From Hymenobacter baengnokdamensis (GTDB lineage Bacteria > Bacteroidota > Bacteroidia > Cytophagales > Hymenobacteraceae): DNA of 64,000 bases. The stretch is taken from contig NZ_CP044285.1 of the NCBI RefSeq assembly GCF_008728635.1, forward strand, positions 2,914,001 through 2,978,000, in the 5' to 3' direction. Numbering within the stretch: the first letter of the stretch is position 1; each line of letters starts with the position of its first letter. This document shows positions 1 through 7,683 of the stretch, in pieces. The notes beneath the pieces were generated by a model. That model made no database searches, was not told the DNA's origin, and saw nothing but the letters and a program-made list of their open reading frames with translations. The translations under genes were made by a program, and so were the position numbers.

Positions 1-268
1 CGTACGTGATAATGGTACCAGCCGCATCGTCGCCCCGCAGCACGAGGTGCGTTTTCAGGGTCGGCACGGTCACCTTTTCATGGTAAGTGCCTTTTTTGAG
101 CTGGATGACAACCGGCACCGCCGACTGGCTGGGGGCAGCATCTATGGCTGCCTGCACGGTGCGAAACTGCCCGCTGCCATCGGCCGCCACTACGAGTGGG
201 CCGGTAGCCTGGGCCCGGACAGCAAGCGTACTCAGGCCGAAGCCAGCCAGCAAAAAAAACGTTTTCAT
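1..268 (-). CDS. Pectinesterase (CE8), N-terminal part, cut by window edge
   Basis: About 89 residues are visible, starting at the ATG at 268 and running off the window at position 1. They begin with a signal peptide (MKTFFLLAGFGLSTLAVRAQ) and continue with DGSGQFRTVQAAIDAAP, the first-strand motif typical of family CE8 pectin methylesterases, then GTYHEKVTVP. The enzyme would remove methyl esters from homogalacturonan in the periplasm or outside the cell. The ATG follows the TAA of the acetylesterase gene directly (stop 269-271), so the two are translationally linked in one operon. The catalytic aspartates lie beyond the window. The family call is firm, the exact substrate is inferred. Confidence 0.85.
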   Translation of the reverse strand, partial: MKTFFLLAGFGLSTLAVRAQATGPLVVAADGSGQFRTVQAAIDAAPSQSAVPVVIQLKKGTYHEKVTVPTLKTHLVLRGDDAAGTIITY

Positions 269-1102
269 TTAGGGAGTCGTGGGCTGAGAGTTGGCGCTGC
301 TGGGGGTGGCAACGGCGTTTTTGGGTAGGGGGCGGGCCAGGTGCTCTTCGGCCAGCGGCACGTGCTGGGCTTTCAGGTCGGCTACTACCAGCTGGGCCAT
401 CTTGCGGGCTCCCAGCTCGTTGAAGTGGGTGTTATCGTTGCGGCCCAGGGGGTAGTTGGGATGGTCGCCGGGGGCGAGCTGCATAAACAGCAGCTTGGAA
501 TTCTCATCGCCGAACTTCTGAAGCATGTCCCGGCTCAGCTTGTCCATGTCTACCAGCGTCACCTTAAGCTCTTTGGCCACTGCCATGGTAGCGGCCGAGT
601 ACACGACGTGCGTTTCCTTAATTTGTCCTTGCTTGTCGAAATACCGCCGCGAAACCGGCGTAAGCAGAATCGGGTTGGCCTTTTTGCTGCGGGCCTCGGT
701 CACAAACTTCGCCAGATTCCTGCGGTAGTCTTCGGGGGTGGTATAGCGGTCGGGCTTATCCTGCGACTCGTCGTTGTGCCCGAACTGAATGAACACGTAA
801 TCACCCGGTTGCAACGCCTCAACCACCGGCTGCCAGCGGTTTTCGGCCAGGAAGGTGCGCGTGCTGCGGCCGTTCTGGGCGCGGTTGTCCACCACTACCG
901 TGGTGTCGAAAAAAGTGCCGAAGGGCATCCCCCAGCCCGTTTCCGGAAACGTAGCCCTGATTTTGTTGGCCATCGTGGAGTCGCCAATCAGATAGAGCTT
1001 GGTCTTATGAGGGGCCGGGGGGGCCGCCACAAACGCCAGCAAGCCGAATAAAGCCAGCGGAGCCACCTTATTGAAAAGGGAGGTTAATATATTATATTTC
1101 AT
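269..1102 (-). CDS. Rhamnogalacturonan acetylesterase-like SGNH hydrolase
   Basis: 277 residues with a hydrophobic N-terminus (about residues 12-27) that should act as a signal sequence. All SGNH blocks are visible: GDST with nucleophile Ser42 (block I), the Gly of QNGRS near 78 (block II), GHND at 108-111 (block III) and D223-x-x-H226 in DNTHFNELGA (block V). This block V form and the GHND context match the rhamnogalacturonan acetylesterase (CE12-like) group, which deacetylates pectin side regions. It is the middle gene of a minus-strand trio with a second acetylesterase upstream (17 bp away) and a pectinesterase downstream (0 bp). Substrate is inferred from family and neighbours. Confidence 0.85.
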   Translation of the reverse strand: MKYNILTSLFNKVAPLALFGLLAFVAAPPAPHKTKLYLIGDSTMANKIRATFPETGWGMPFGTFFDTTVVVDNRAQNGRSTRTFLAENRWQPVVEALQPGDYVFIQFGHNDESQDKPDRYTTPEDYRRNLAKFVTEARSKKANPILLTPVSRRYFDKQGQIKETHVVYSAATMAVAKELKVTLVDMDKLSRDMLQKFGDENSKLLFMQLAPGDHPNYPLGRNDNTHFNELGARKMAQLVVADLKAQHVPLAEEHLARPLPKNAVATPSSANSQPTTP

Positions 1103-1119
1103 ATATTTAAAATATGTAA

Positions 1120-1920
1120 TTAGCGGGCTTGCGGGTCCACGGCTTTCTTCACCGTGCCCTGCACGATGCGCTCGGCCAGGCCCAGCCTGAGGTCCCGGAT
1201 ATCGGCCAGCACCAGCTCGGCCATGCGGCGAGCGCCCAGCTCGCTGAAGTGCGTATTGTCTTCGCGGCCGTCGGGGTAGTTGGGGTGCTCACCGGGCGCT
1301 AGGTAATTGAATAGCAGCTTCGAATTTTCGGGTCCGAACTGTTGTAGCAGCACCTGGCTCCGCGCATCGAGGTCGATAAGCGGCGTATTCGTTTCGCGGG
1401 CCACGGCCCGCACCAGCTCGGCGTAGGCGGCGTGGGTTTCCTCAACTTTGCCGGCTGCGTCAAACTTGCGGCGGGCCACCGGCGTCAGCAGCACCGGCTG
1501 CGCCTTGCGGCTGCGGGTTTCACTCACGAAGCGCTTCAGGTTGGCAGTAAAATCAGCTTCCGGCGTGTAGCTGGCTTTGGTCGGCACCTCGTCGTTGTGG
1601 CCAAACTGGATGAACACGTAGTCGCCCTCACGCAGCTCGCTAGCCACGGGCTGCCAGCGGTTCTCGGCCAAAAACGTTTTTGTGCTGCGCCCATTCTGCG
1701 CCCGGTTATCCACGGTTACGCTTTCGTCGAAAAAAGCTGTGAAGGGCATACCCCAACCCGTTTCGGGATAGGCTTTCACCTGCTTGATGGCCATAGTGGA
1801 GTCGCCAATCAGATACACTCTTGTTTTGGCGGGGGCGGCCGGTATAAATGAAAGCAGCGCCAAACACAGCAGCGAGAGTAGGCCCAGGGCTGCCGCCACG
1901 GATAAAAAACGGGAATTCAT
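1120..1920 (-). CDS. Rhamnogalacturonan acetylesterase-like SGNH hydrolase, paralogue
   Basis: 266 residues, clearly a paralogue of the next gene downstream: both share the stretches LIGDSTMA, ETGWGMPF, DNRAQNGRST and TFLAENRWQPV. The signal-anchor region is residues 8-28. Nucleophile Ser41 lies in GDST, block III GHND is at 107-110 and the catalytic pair is D221 and H224. It is the first gene of the visible pectin operon, reading from 1920 leftward. The tandem pair may be a duplication with divided substrate preference, for example different acetylated positions, but nothing in the sequence says which. The upstream gap carries a possible operator (2033-2057). Confidence 0.85.
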   Translation of the reverse strand: MNSRFLSVAAALGLLSLLCLALLSFIPAAPAKTRVYLIGDSTMAIKQVKAYPETGWGMPFTAFFDESVTVDNRAQNGRSTKTFLAENRWQPVASELREGDYVFIQFGHNDEVPTKASYTPEADFTANLKRFVSETRSRKAQPVLLTPVARRKFDAAGKVEETHAAYAELVRAVARETNTPLIDLDARSQVLLQQFGPENSKLLFNYLAPGEHPNYPDGREDNTHFSELGARRMAELVLADIRDLRLGLAERIVQGTVKKAVDPQAR

Positions 1921-2032
1921 GTGCAGAGTAGGAGCGAGAGAATAGCGGCGCCGATGCTTCAGCGAAGGCTCAATTGCGGGTAGTCACCCGTAAACCTACT
2001 CGCTAAGCCGTAGTCTCACCACACTTTTCTGC

Positions 2033-2057
2033 GCAATCGTTGCCGATAACGTTGCCG
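2033..2057. promoter_or_regulatory. Possible operator upstream of pectin operon
   Basis: The octamer CGTTGCCG occurs twice, at 2038-2045 and 2050-2057, 12 bp apart, and is embedded in short dyads (GCAA-N3-TTGC at 2034-2044, AACGTT at 2048-2053). Central CG dyads with A/T-rich flanks are typical of LacI-family operators that control sugar-use genes. The site is about 115 bp upstream of the first acetylesterase start. Regulatory role is inference only. The rest of 1921-2080 shows no clear promoter. Confidence 0.25.
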
Positions 2058-2078
2058 GGCGAGCCGGGCCAGGCAACA

Positions 2079-2112
2079 CAAAAAAGCCGGCCTTCCCGAA
2101 GGAAGACCGGCT
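2079..2112 (-). terminator. Rho-independent terminator after rplS
   Basis: Stem AGCCGGCCTTCC / GGAAGACCGGCT with loop CGAA at 2085-2112. On the minus strand it is followed by a run of T (the A run at 2081-2085). It lies 26 bp past the rplS stop and closes the ribosomal operon. Confidence 0.85.
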
Positions 2113-2137
2113 ATATAGCTTGCGAGGAAAGCGGAGC

Positions 2138-2515
2138 TTAGGCAGCTACCTTCTCGACATCGCGGCGACGCTCCTTGATACGAGCGGCTTTGCCCGACAG
2201 GCCACGCAGGTAGAACAGCCGAGCGCGACGTACTTTGCCGCGACGGATTACTTCGATTTTGTCGATGTTGGGCGACAGCAGCGGAAAGATACGCTCGGTA
2301 CCAATCTGGTTGGAAATCTTGCGAACGGTGAAGGTTTCGCCGTTGCTGCTGGGGTTACGACGCTGCAGAACCACGCCCTGGAACTGCTGAATGCGCTCCT
2401 TGTTGCCCTCGCGGATTTTTACGTGCACGATAATGGTGTCACCGGCAGCAAACTTGGGAAAGCTGGCGCGGCGCTCCTGGCCTTCGGCATTGATGAAGTC
2501 GAGTAGTACGCTCAT
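2138..2515 (-). CDS. rplS: 50S ribosomal protein L19
   Basis: 125 residues, near the usual 115-120. The protein shows the L19 signature: [53 protein letters not shown] and [12 protein letters not shown]19 sits at the interface of the 30S and 50S subunits. It is the last gene of the rpsP-rimM-trmD-rplS order but has its own good promoter at 2584-2614 and a terminator at 2079-2112, so it can be expressed alone. The ATG at 2515 is the only reasonable start. Confidence 0.97.
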   Translation of the reverse strand: MSVLLDFINAEGQERRASFPKFAAGDTIIVHVKIREGNKERIQQFQGVVLQRRNPSSNGETFTVRKISNQIGTERIFPLLSPNIDKIEVIRRGKVRRARLFYLRGLSGKAARIKERRRDVEKVAA

Positions 2516-2583
2516 GGCGAAAAAAAGAATTACGAAGAGGCAGCGCCGCTGCCTACTGGATTGGTATTTTGCGAAACGGAGCG

Positions 2584-2614
2584 CAAAGATAGAAAATTAA
2601 GCGCAGAAATGCAA
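2584..2614 (-). promoter_or_regulatory. Bacteroidota-type promoter for rplS
   Basis: On the minus strand TATCTTTG (complement of 2584-2591) matches the TAnnTTTG -7 element, and TTG (complement of 2612-2614) lies 20 bp upstream, the spacing known for this phylum. Transcription would start near 2578, giving a leader of about 60 nt. A small dyad (AGGCAGC-N3-GCTGCCT, about 2537-2553) lies within that leader. Confidence 0.65.
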
Positions 2615-2640
2615 GCGTGAGCCGTAGTAATCAGCTTAAA

Positions 2641-2665
2641 AGAACGTCATGCTCTTGGCAAGCTA
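2641..2665. repeat. Degenerate family B repeat remnant at trmD end
   Basis: AGAACGTCATGCT followed by CTTGGCAAGCTA resembles one arm of the family B palindromes found at 40501, 43599 and 48301, but decayed. The final CTA (2663-2665) is the complement of the trmD stop codon TAG, so this remnant overlaps the gene end. Confidence 0.5.
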
Positions 2666-3340
2666 CTCTTTCAGCAAATCGGGCCGCCGCGCCTGGGTGC
2701 GGGCCAGCGCCTGCTCGTGCCGCCACTCCTCAATCTTGGGCGTGTTGCCCGAAAGCAGGATTTCCGGCACGGCCAGCCCGCGCCACTCGGCCGGGCGGGT
2801 GTACACGGGCGGGGCCAGCAGGTCGTCCTGAAACGAGTCGGAAAGGGCCGACTCTTCGTTGCCCAGCACGCCCGGCAGCAGCCGCACCACGGCATCGACG
2901 AGCACGGCTGCCCCCAGCTCGCCGCCGCTCATCACGAAATCGCCGAGGCTGATTTCGTGGGTAACGTAGTGGTCGCGAATGCGTTGGTCAACGCCTTTGT
3001 AATGGCCGCAGAGCAGGATAACATTGCCCAGCAGCGATAAGCGGTTGGCCAGGGGCTGGCGTAGCGTCTCGCCATCGGGCGTGAGGTAGATGATGGCGTC
3101 GTACGTCCGCTGGGCTTGCAGCTCGTCAATCCAGGCGGCAATGGGCTCTACGCGCAGCACCATACCCGCGCCGCCGCCAAACACGTAGTCGTCGAGCTGC
3201 CCGTGCTTGTTGATGGCGTAGTCGCGCAGGTCGTGCACGCAGATTTCGGCCAGGCCTTTGTCCTGCGCCCGCTTCACGATGGAGTGGGCAAACGGGCTCG
3301 TCAGCAGGGCCGGCTGGCAGGTGAGGATGTCGATACGCAT
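2663..3340 (-). CDS. trmD: tRNA (guanine37-N1)-methyltransferase TrmD
   Basis: 225 residues from the ATG at 3340. The longer frame to 3388 would add 16 residues read from repeat DNA, and TrmD proteins start at MRIDILT. SPOUT-fold marks are [36 protein letters not shown] and the SAM-binding knot [18 protein letters not shown] with [12 protein letters not shown]. The enzyme makes m1G37 in tRNAs reading CNN codons and prevents +1 frameshifting. It follows rimM in the classical operon, but a family A palindrome (3346-3425) sits between the two genes. The stop codon falls in a decayed family B repeat. Confidence 0.96.
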   Translation of the reverse strand: MRIDILTCQPALLTSPFAHSIVKRAQDKGLAEICVHDLRDYAINKHGQLDDYVFGGGAGMVLRVEPIAAWIDELQAQRTYDAIIYLTPDGETLRQPLANRLSLLGNVILLCGHYKGVDQRIRDHYVTHEISLGDFVMSGGELGAAVLVDAVVRLLPGVLGNEESALSDSFQDDLLAPPVYTRPAEWRGLAVPEILLSGNTPKIEEWRHEQALARTQARRPDLLKE

Positions 3341-3345
3341 AAGTT

Positions 3346-3425
3346 GTAGCGTGGACTCTGCGAGTCCGCGCGTTGCATCATTGACCACTAAAGTGCCACG
3401 CGCGGACTCGCAGAGTCCACGCTAC
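3346..3425. repeat. Family A palindromic repeat, full copy
   Basis: Two 27-bp arms (3346-3372 and 3399-3425) are perfect reverse complements, starting GTAGCGTGGACTCTGCGAGT and ending CCGCGCG; the loop is 26 nt. The arm itself holds the dyad GGACTC-TGC-GAGTCC. It fills the whole gap between rimM and trmD. Related copies are at 16780-16856 and 51235-51261. Confidence 0.9.
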
Positions 3426-3428
3426 AGG

Positions 3429-4004
3429 TCAGTCCGCGTTGGGGTTTTTGTGAGCGCCGGGGTTCAGGTAAATATCCAACAGCCCTTCGGGCATGTTCAC
3501 AAACAGCTGCCTGGCTGCCATGTCAGCGTGGCTTACCAGCTCATCCACTACCGGCAGCAGCACTTCCTGGCCTTTATAGCGCATGGCTAATACATCCTGC
3601 TGGGGCAGCTCGTAGAAGTTCTCCACTACGCCCAATGGCCCCTCGGTGGCATCAATGACCTGAAAGCCAATAACGTCGTGGAAATAAAACTGCGTGCCTT
3701 CCAGCTTAGGCAGCTCGCTCAGCGGCAGCCAGAGCTTGCCGCCGCGCAGGGGTTCGGCTTCCTCAATGCGCTCGATGCCGCGCAGCTTGAGCAGCACGCG
3801 CAGGCCACCCTGCGGATTGACCCGCTCTACCTGGTAGGCAGTGAGCCGGGCCGGCGCGGCGGGCAAGGCCAGGTACACGGTCTTAAGCTTGTCGTACGTA
3901 GCGGCGTCGTCTACATCCAGCTGCGTCACCAGCTGGCCTTTGAGGCCGTGGGGCTTCACAATGAAGCCGAGTTCAAAGCATTCGTCGAGCGTCATGCGTA
4001 GCAA
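3429..4004 (-). CDS. rimM: Ribosome maturation factor RimM
   Basis: 191 residues. The N-terminal beta-barrel begins GFIVKPHGLKGQLV, the classic RimM opening, and a PRC-barrel-like C-terminal half shows QFYFHDVIGFQV, GPLGVVENFYELPQQDVL and VLLPVVDELV. RimM binds S19 and assists maturation of the 30S head. ATG at 3995 would give a start three residues shorter (MTLDECF) and is equally possible. The gene lies between rpsP and trmD in the usual order, with repeats on both sides (family B-like hairpin 4034-4097 and family A 3346-3425), so transcription through the operon may be attenuated. Confidence 0.95.
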   Translation of the reverse strand: MLRMTLDECFELGFIVKPHGLKGQLVTQLDVDDAATYDKLKTVYLALPAAPARLTAYQVERVNPQGGLRVLLKLRGIERIEEAEPLRGGKLWLPLSELPKLEGTQFYFHDVIGFQVIDATEGPLGVVENFYELPQQDVLAMRYKGQEVLLPVVDELVSHADMAARQLFVNMPEGLLDIYLNPGAHKNPNAD

Positions 4005-4033
4005 TACGTGAGGTTGTTGAAATGACTGATTAA

Positions 4034-4097
4034 TATGCTGTTAAAAAAGAACGTCATGCTGCGCTTACGCAACATGACGTTCTTTTTTAACAGCATA
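4034..4097. repeat. Family B-like hairpin between rpsP and rimM, terminator-like
   Basis: A near-perfect palindrome: TATGCTGTTAAAAAAGAACG followed by TCATG on the left, and its complement on the right ending TTTTTTAACAGCATA, around the centre CTGCGCTTACGCAA. The inner part AAGAACGTCATGCTG is the start of the family B repeat. Stem plus flanking A/T runs give a T tract on both strands, so it may end rpsP transcripts. Confidence 0.8.
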
Positions 4098-4107
4098 CGC
4101 TGCCAGC

Positions 4108-4662
4108 TTAAGCAGCGGCTTCAGCCGAAGTTTCGGCGGTTTCCGTGGTGCCTTCGGTTGCGGCTGCCTCAGCCGGAGCGGCGGGGGTAGCCGCAGCCAG
4201 GGCAGCAGCCTGCTTGGCGGCCAGCGCAGTAGCCCGGGCCTCTTTTACTTTGGTTTCGGCGGCAAGCTGCTGCTTGCGGGCCTCGGCCTTGGTGTCGGTG
4301 AGGCCGGTTTTCTTGGCTTCGATTTTCGCGTCTTTCTCGCTCAGCCAGTCCTGGTAGCGCTGGTCGGCAACTTCCTGGGTCAGCGCGCCTTTGGTAACGC
4401 CAAGCTGAAGGTGACGACGCAGCAGTACGCCGCGGTAGGCCAGCATAGCCCGTACCGTTTCGGTGGGCTGGGCCCCGTTCATCACCCAGTAAAAGGCCCG
4501 GTCAGCGTCGTAAACGATGGTAGCCGGGTTGGTATTGGGGTTGTAGGTACCAAGCTTCTCAACGAAGCGGCCATCGCGCGGTGCACGGGCATCAGCTACT
4601 ACAATGTCGTAAGTCGCGGCCTTTTTGCGGCCACGGCGGGCGAGGCGGATTTTAACTGCCAT
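4108..4662 (-). CDS. rpsP: 30S ribosomal protein S16 with Ala-rich C-terminal extension
   Basis: 184 residues, about twice the length of a minimal S16. Residues 1-85 are the conserved domain ([53 protein letters not shown]). Residues 100-184 are a charged then Ala/Thr/Glu-rich tail, low in complexity, of a type common in Bacteroidota S16. S16 is needed for 30S assembly. First gene of the rpsP-rimM-trmD-rplS group. A -7 element lies at 4731-4738. Confidence 0.96.
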   Translation of the reverse strand: MAVKIRLARRGRKKAATYDIVVADARAPRDGRFVEKLGTYNPNTNPATIVYDADRAFYWVMNGAQPTETVRAMLAYRGVLLRRHLQLGVTKGALTQEVADQRYQDWLSEKDAKIEAKKTGLTDTKAEARKQQLAAETKVKEARATALAAKQAAALAAATPAAPAEAAATEGTTETAETSAEAAA

Positions 4663-4730
4663 AAACCTTGGGGGTTGTGCGACGCAGCTCGTGCGTCTGG
4701 GTGAGGGGATAATTTCCCTGTTTGGGGCCG

Positions 4731-4738
4731 CAAAGGTA
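4731..4738 (-). promoter_or_regulatory. -7 promoter element for rpsP
   Basis: The complement reads TACCTTTG, an exact TAnnTTTG match, about 70 bp before the rpsP start. The best upstream TTG (complement of 4752-4754) is only 13 bp away, closer than usual, so the -33 box is unclear. Confidence 0.45.
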
Positions 4739-4753
4739 CGGAGAGCCAGCGCA

Positions 4754-4786
4754 ATAAAAAAGGCCGAAGGGATACTTCAGCCTTTT
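4754..4786 (-). terminator. Terminator after fatty acid desaturase
   Basis: On the minus strand AAGGCTGAAG - TATCC - CTTCGGCCTT is followed by a T-rich run (TTTTATT). It separates the desaturase gene from rpsP, which reads the same way. Confidence 0.7.
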
Positions 4787-4806
4787 ACTTGCTTGTTTAG
4801 CGAAAT

Positions 4807-5580
4807 TTACGCGGCCTGGGCCAGCTTCTTGACGCGCTGCTTGGGCTGCACGTTGCGGCGCTTAATCTTGATAATACGGGCCTTATCAAGCGTCCAGATA
4901 GCCACGTAGGTGGGGTCAAACTCCCACCACTTCACGCCGAAGTTGACGCGCATGGGCAGCTTGTGGTGGTTGTTCTGAAACAGCTCGCCGAAAGCCAGAA
5001 AGTCCAGTGCCAGCGTGTTCTTCGACTTATCGTGGTTATCGAAGTTCTGGTAGCCGTACTTGTGGCCGCCCCAGTTCACGATGGCACCGTGAATCGGACC
5101 CATCAGAAAGTGAATCGGCAGCAGCAGGTATTGCCACCAGGCAGTGGCGAAATTGATGTAAAACAGCACGTAAGCCGTGCCCCAGCCCAAACGTGAAATG
5201 GCCGTGCCGCCAAATGCCTCCAGCGCTTTCCACTGCGGAATGTCGCCCTCGAAGCGCGCGGCCAGCTCATTTTTGTGGTTTACAACGTCGTTGTAGATAT
5301 TCTTGGTTTTCCACATCATATCAAACGCGTTGTTCGAGAAGTGCGGCGAGTGCGGGTCCAGCTCTGTATCGGAGTAGGCGTGGTGCATGCGGTGCAGCAG
5401 CGCGTAGGCGCGCGGCGACAAAAATGAGCTGCCCTGACAGATATAAGTAAACAGGTAAAAAAACCGCTCCCAGAACTTGTTCATCGTAAACATCTTATGC
5501 GCCGCGTAGCGATGCAGGTAAAACGTCTGGGTAAACAGCGACAGGTAGTAGTGGGCAACGAAGAAAACCAGAATAACCAT
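4807..5580 (-). CDS. Acyl-CoA/acyl-lipid fatty acid desaturase
   Basis: 257 residues, membrane protein. The three histidine boxes of the membrane desaturases are present: HRYAAH at 23-28, HRMHH at 63-67 and NNHHKLP near 200, which bind the di-iron centre. NWGGHKYG near 170 is an extra conserved histidine region. It would introduce a cis double bond (delta-9 type by similarity of layout) to adjust membrane fluidity, useful for a cold-living organism. The ATG at 5580 leaves a short N-terminus, with box I very early; no better upstream start is seen. A promoter lies at 5657-5684. The C-terminus is basic (KIKRRNVQPKQRVKK). Confidence 0.9.
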   Translation of the reverse strand: MVILVFFVAHYYLSLFTQTFYLHRYAAHKMFTMNKFWERFFYLFTYICQGSSFLSPRAYALLHRMHHAYSDTELDPHSPHFSNNAFDMMWKTKNIYNDVVNHKNELAARFEGDIPQWKALEAFGGTAISRLGWGTAYVLFYINFATAWWQYLLLPIHFLMGPIHGAIVNWGGHKYGYQNFDNHDKSKNTLALDFLAFGELFQNNHHKLPMRVNFGVKWWEFDPTYVAIWTLDKARIIKIKRRNVQPKQRVKKLAQAA

Positions 5581-5656
5581 TCGGTATAGAACGTATGGAG
5601 TGAGCTTAACGCCGCCCGCACAAGCTATTCCAGTGGGGCATAGTTCATCAATAAGG

Positions 5657-5684
5657 CAAAATTACGGCCGTTGGTTAACCCAAA
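5657..5684 (-). promoter_or_regulatory. Promoter for the desaturase gene
   Basis: Minus-strand TAATTTTG (complement of 5657-5664) with TTTG (complement of 5681-5684) 16 bp upstream. Predicted leader is about 70 nt. The rest of 5581-5802 is A/T-richer than its surroundings with no other clear signal. Confidence 0.5.
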
Positions 5685-5802
5685 TTGCCCAAATGCTTAA
5701 CAATGCCCTAATGTTACACCGGCGGGGAGTAGGTAATGGGTACTGAATAACGGGTACTATCGTTGCTTGCCTGGCACGACAGTAGCCATTACTTACTGTC
5801 TA

Positions 5803-6516
5803 TTAGCCAGGGTAAAAAGCCCGGGCCGCGTCCCAGTGCGGGGCATCGGGCAGGGGCGCTACAAACTTCATGGTCTCCTTGGTAACGGGGTGCTGAATTT
5901 CGAGCTGCCGGGCGTGCAGCGCAATGCTCACATCGGGCAAAGGATTCAGAAAACCATATTTAACGTCGCCCACGATGGGCGTGCCCAGGCCGGTGGCCAG
6001 CTGCACCCGAATCTGGTGCGGGCGGCCGGTTATGGGGTTCACTTGCAGCAGGTAGCGGTTGGCGGCCGGGCCCAGCAGCTGGTAGCTCAGCTCGGAGCGC
6101 TGGCCCTGGCCGTGGCGCTCGGGGTAGGCTTTAGTGACGTTGCGCATGGGGTCTTTCACCAGCCAGTGAATAAGGGTACCCTGCTCGGGCACCGGGGGCT
6201 TACCAGTAAGCGCCCAGTAGGTTTTTTTCAGCTGGCTGTCGCGAAACATCTCGTTCAGGCGGCTCAGGGCTTTGCTTGTTTTGGCCAGCACCACAATGCC
6301 CGACACCGGCCGGTCGATGCGGTGAGCCACGCCAATGAAGGCCGCGCCAGGCTTTTTGTACTTGAATTTCAAGTACTCAGCTGCTTTGTTGGAGAGCGGC
6401 TCGTCGCCGGTTTCGTCGCCCTGCACCAGGATGCCGGCAGGTTTGTTAATCACCAGCAGGTGATTGTCTTCAAAAATAATTTCCCGGCCTTCGGCCCACA
6501 GGTTCGGACGATTCAC
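5803..6516 (-). CDS. RluA-family 23S rRNA/tRNA pseudouridine synthase
   Basis: 237 residues. The catalytic motif HRIDRPVSGIVVLAKTSKAL carries the conserved Asp (HRxDR) that attacks the uridine. Other marks are LLVINKPAGILVQ, the KTYWALTGKPP strand, and GRPHQIRVQLATGLGTPIVGDVKYG near the C-terminus. There is no N-terminal S4 domain, so it resembles the short RluA/TruC-like group; the exact target nucleotide cannot be read from sequence. It stands alone between a desaturase and panB. The 203 bp upstream (6517-6719) hold no recognisable element. Confidence 0.9.
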   Translation of the reverse strand: MNRPNLWAEGREIIFEDNHLLVINKPAGILVQGDETGDEPLSNKAAEYLKFKYKKPGAAFIGVAHRIDRPVSGIVVLAKTSKALSRLNEMFRDSQLKKTYWALTGKPPVPEQGTLIHWLVKDPMRNVTKAYPERHGQGQRSELSYQLLGPAANRYLLQVNPITGRPHQIRVQLATGLGTPIVGDVKYGFLNPLPDVSIALHARQLEIQHPVTKETMKFVAPLPDAPHWDAARAFYPG

Positions 6517-6719
6517 GCAGCAAAGAAGCCGCAGCGCGGGCTGCGGAAAAGATAATTCGGTTCGCTAAAAGATAACCAGCGGCCTACCCGCGGTGGCGCG
6601 GGCTTGTGGATTCAATAACCCAAACGATTGGCTTGCTACCAGCGAAGGTAAGGATAAGCGACGGATGGTTTGGCTGGCTCCCCGTGGCAGGGCATCTTAG
6701 CCAAACTTTGGGTTTGCCA

Positions 6720-7535
6720 TTAATACCCTTCCTCTTTGCTCGGAAACTCGCGGCTTTTCACGTCAGCTACGTAGTGCTGCACGGCTTCCGTCATAATATC
6801 GTGCAGCTCGGCGTAGCGCCGCAGGAAGCGGGGCTTGAATTCTTTGGTGATGCCTAGCACATCGTGTACTACCAGCACCTGGCCATCGACATCGGGGCCG
6901 GCTCCGATGCCGATAACCGGGATGGTCAGCTCTTCGGCCACGCGCTTGGCCAGCGCGGCGGGTATTTTTTCGAGCACCAGGCCAAAGCAGCCGATTTCCT
7001 GGAGCAGGTGGGCGTCTTCAATCAGCTTCTGGGCTTCGGCCTCTTCCTTGGCGCGCACGTTGTAGGTGCCGAATTTATAGATGCTCTGGGGCGTGAGGCC
7101 GAGGTGGCCCATAACGGGAATGCCGGCCGTTAATATTCTGATAATACTATCTTTAATCTCGGCTCCGCCTTCGAGCTTTATGCCGTGGCCGCCGCTTTCC
7201 TTCATAATGCGGATAGCCGAGCGCAGCGCCTCCGACGAGTTGCCCTGGTACGAGCCGAAAGGCATATCAACCACTACAAAAGCGCGTTTTACGGCCCGAA
7301 CCACGCTCTGGGCGTGGTATATCATCTGGTCGAGGGTGATAGGCAACGTGGTTTCGTGGCCCGCCATCACGTTGGAGGCCGAGTCGCCGACGAGCAGCAC
7401 ATCTACGCCCGCCCCGTCCAGAATCTGGGCCATTGAGTAATCGTAGGCCGTAAGCATGGAGATTTTTTCGCCCCGCTGCTTCATGGCCAGCATCTGGTGG
7501 GTGGTAACGAGCTTAACTTCTTTGTGCTGCGACAT
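6720..7535 (-). CDS. panB: 3-methyl-2-oxobutanoate hydroxymethyltransferase
   Basis: 271 residues, normal for PanB. Family marks are [71 protein letters not shown] and [20 protein letters not shown]. The Asp and Glu residues that hold Mg2+ (VGDS, VDMPF and KLEGG) are in place. It makes ketopantoate, the first committed step of pantothenate and hence CoA synthesis; coaC and coaB of the same pathway are at 35605-36916. The gene is divergent from the thioredoxin-fold gene at 7684. Confidence 0.97.
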   Translation of the reverse strand: MSQHKEVKLVTTHQMLAMKQRGEKISMLTAYDYSMAQILDGAGVDVLLVGDSASNVMAGHETTLPITLDQMIYHAQSVVRAVKRAFVVVDMPFGSYQGNSSEALRSAIRIMKESGGHGIKLEGGAEIKDSIIRILTAGIPVMGHLGLTPQSIYKFGTYNVRAKEEAEAQKLIEDAHLLQEIGCFGLVLEKIPAALAKRVAEELTIPVIGIGAGPDVDGQVLVVHDVLGITKEFKPRFLRRYAELHDIMTEAVQHYVADVKSREFPSKEEGY

Positions 7536-7683
7536 GGGGTCGGGAAGAGGGTTTGGGGCCGCAAAGCTGGCGACAATTTTGGAAATACGCCGGCAAAGGG
7601 AACGTCTACGCTCCGGATGGCGTAGTCGGAAGCGGTGGCGAGTGGCGTCGCTCCGTAGCTGCTTCCCTTACTCATTCTTCTTA

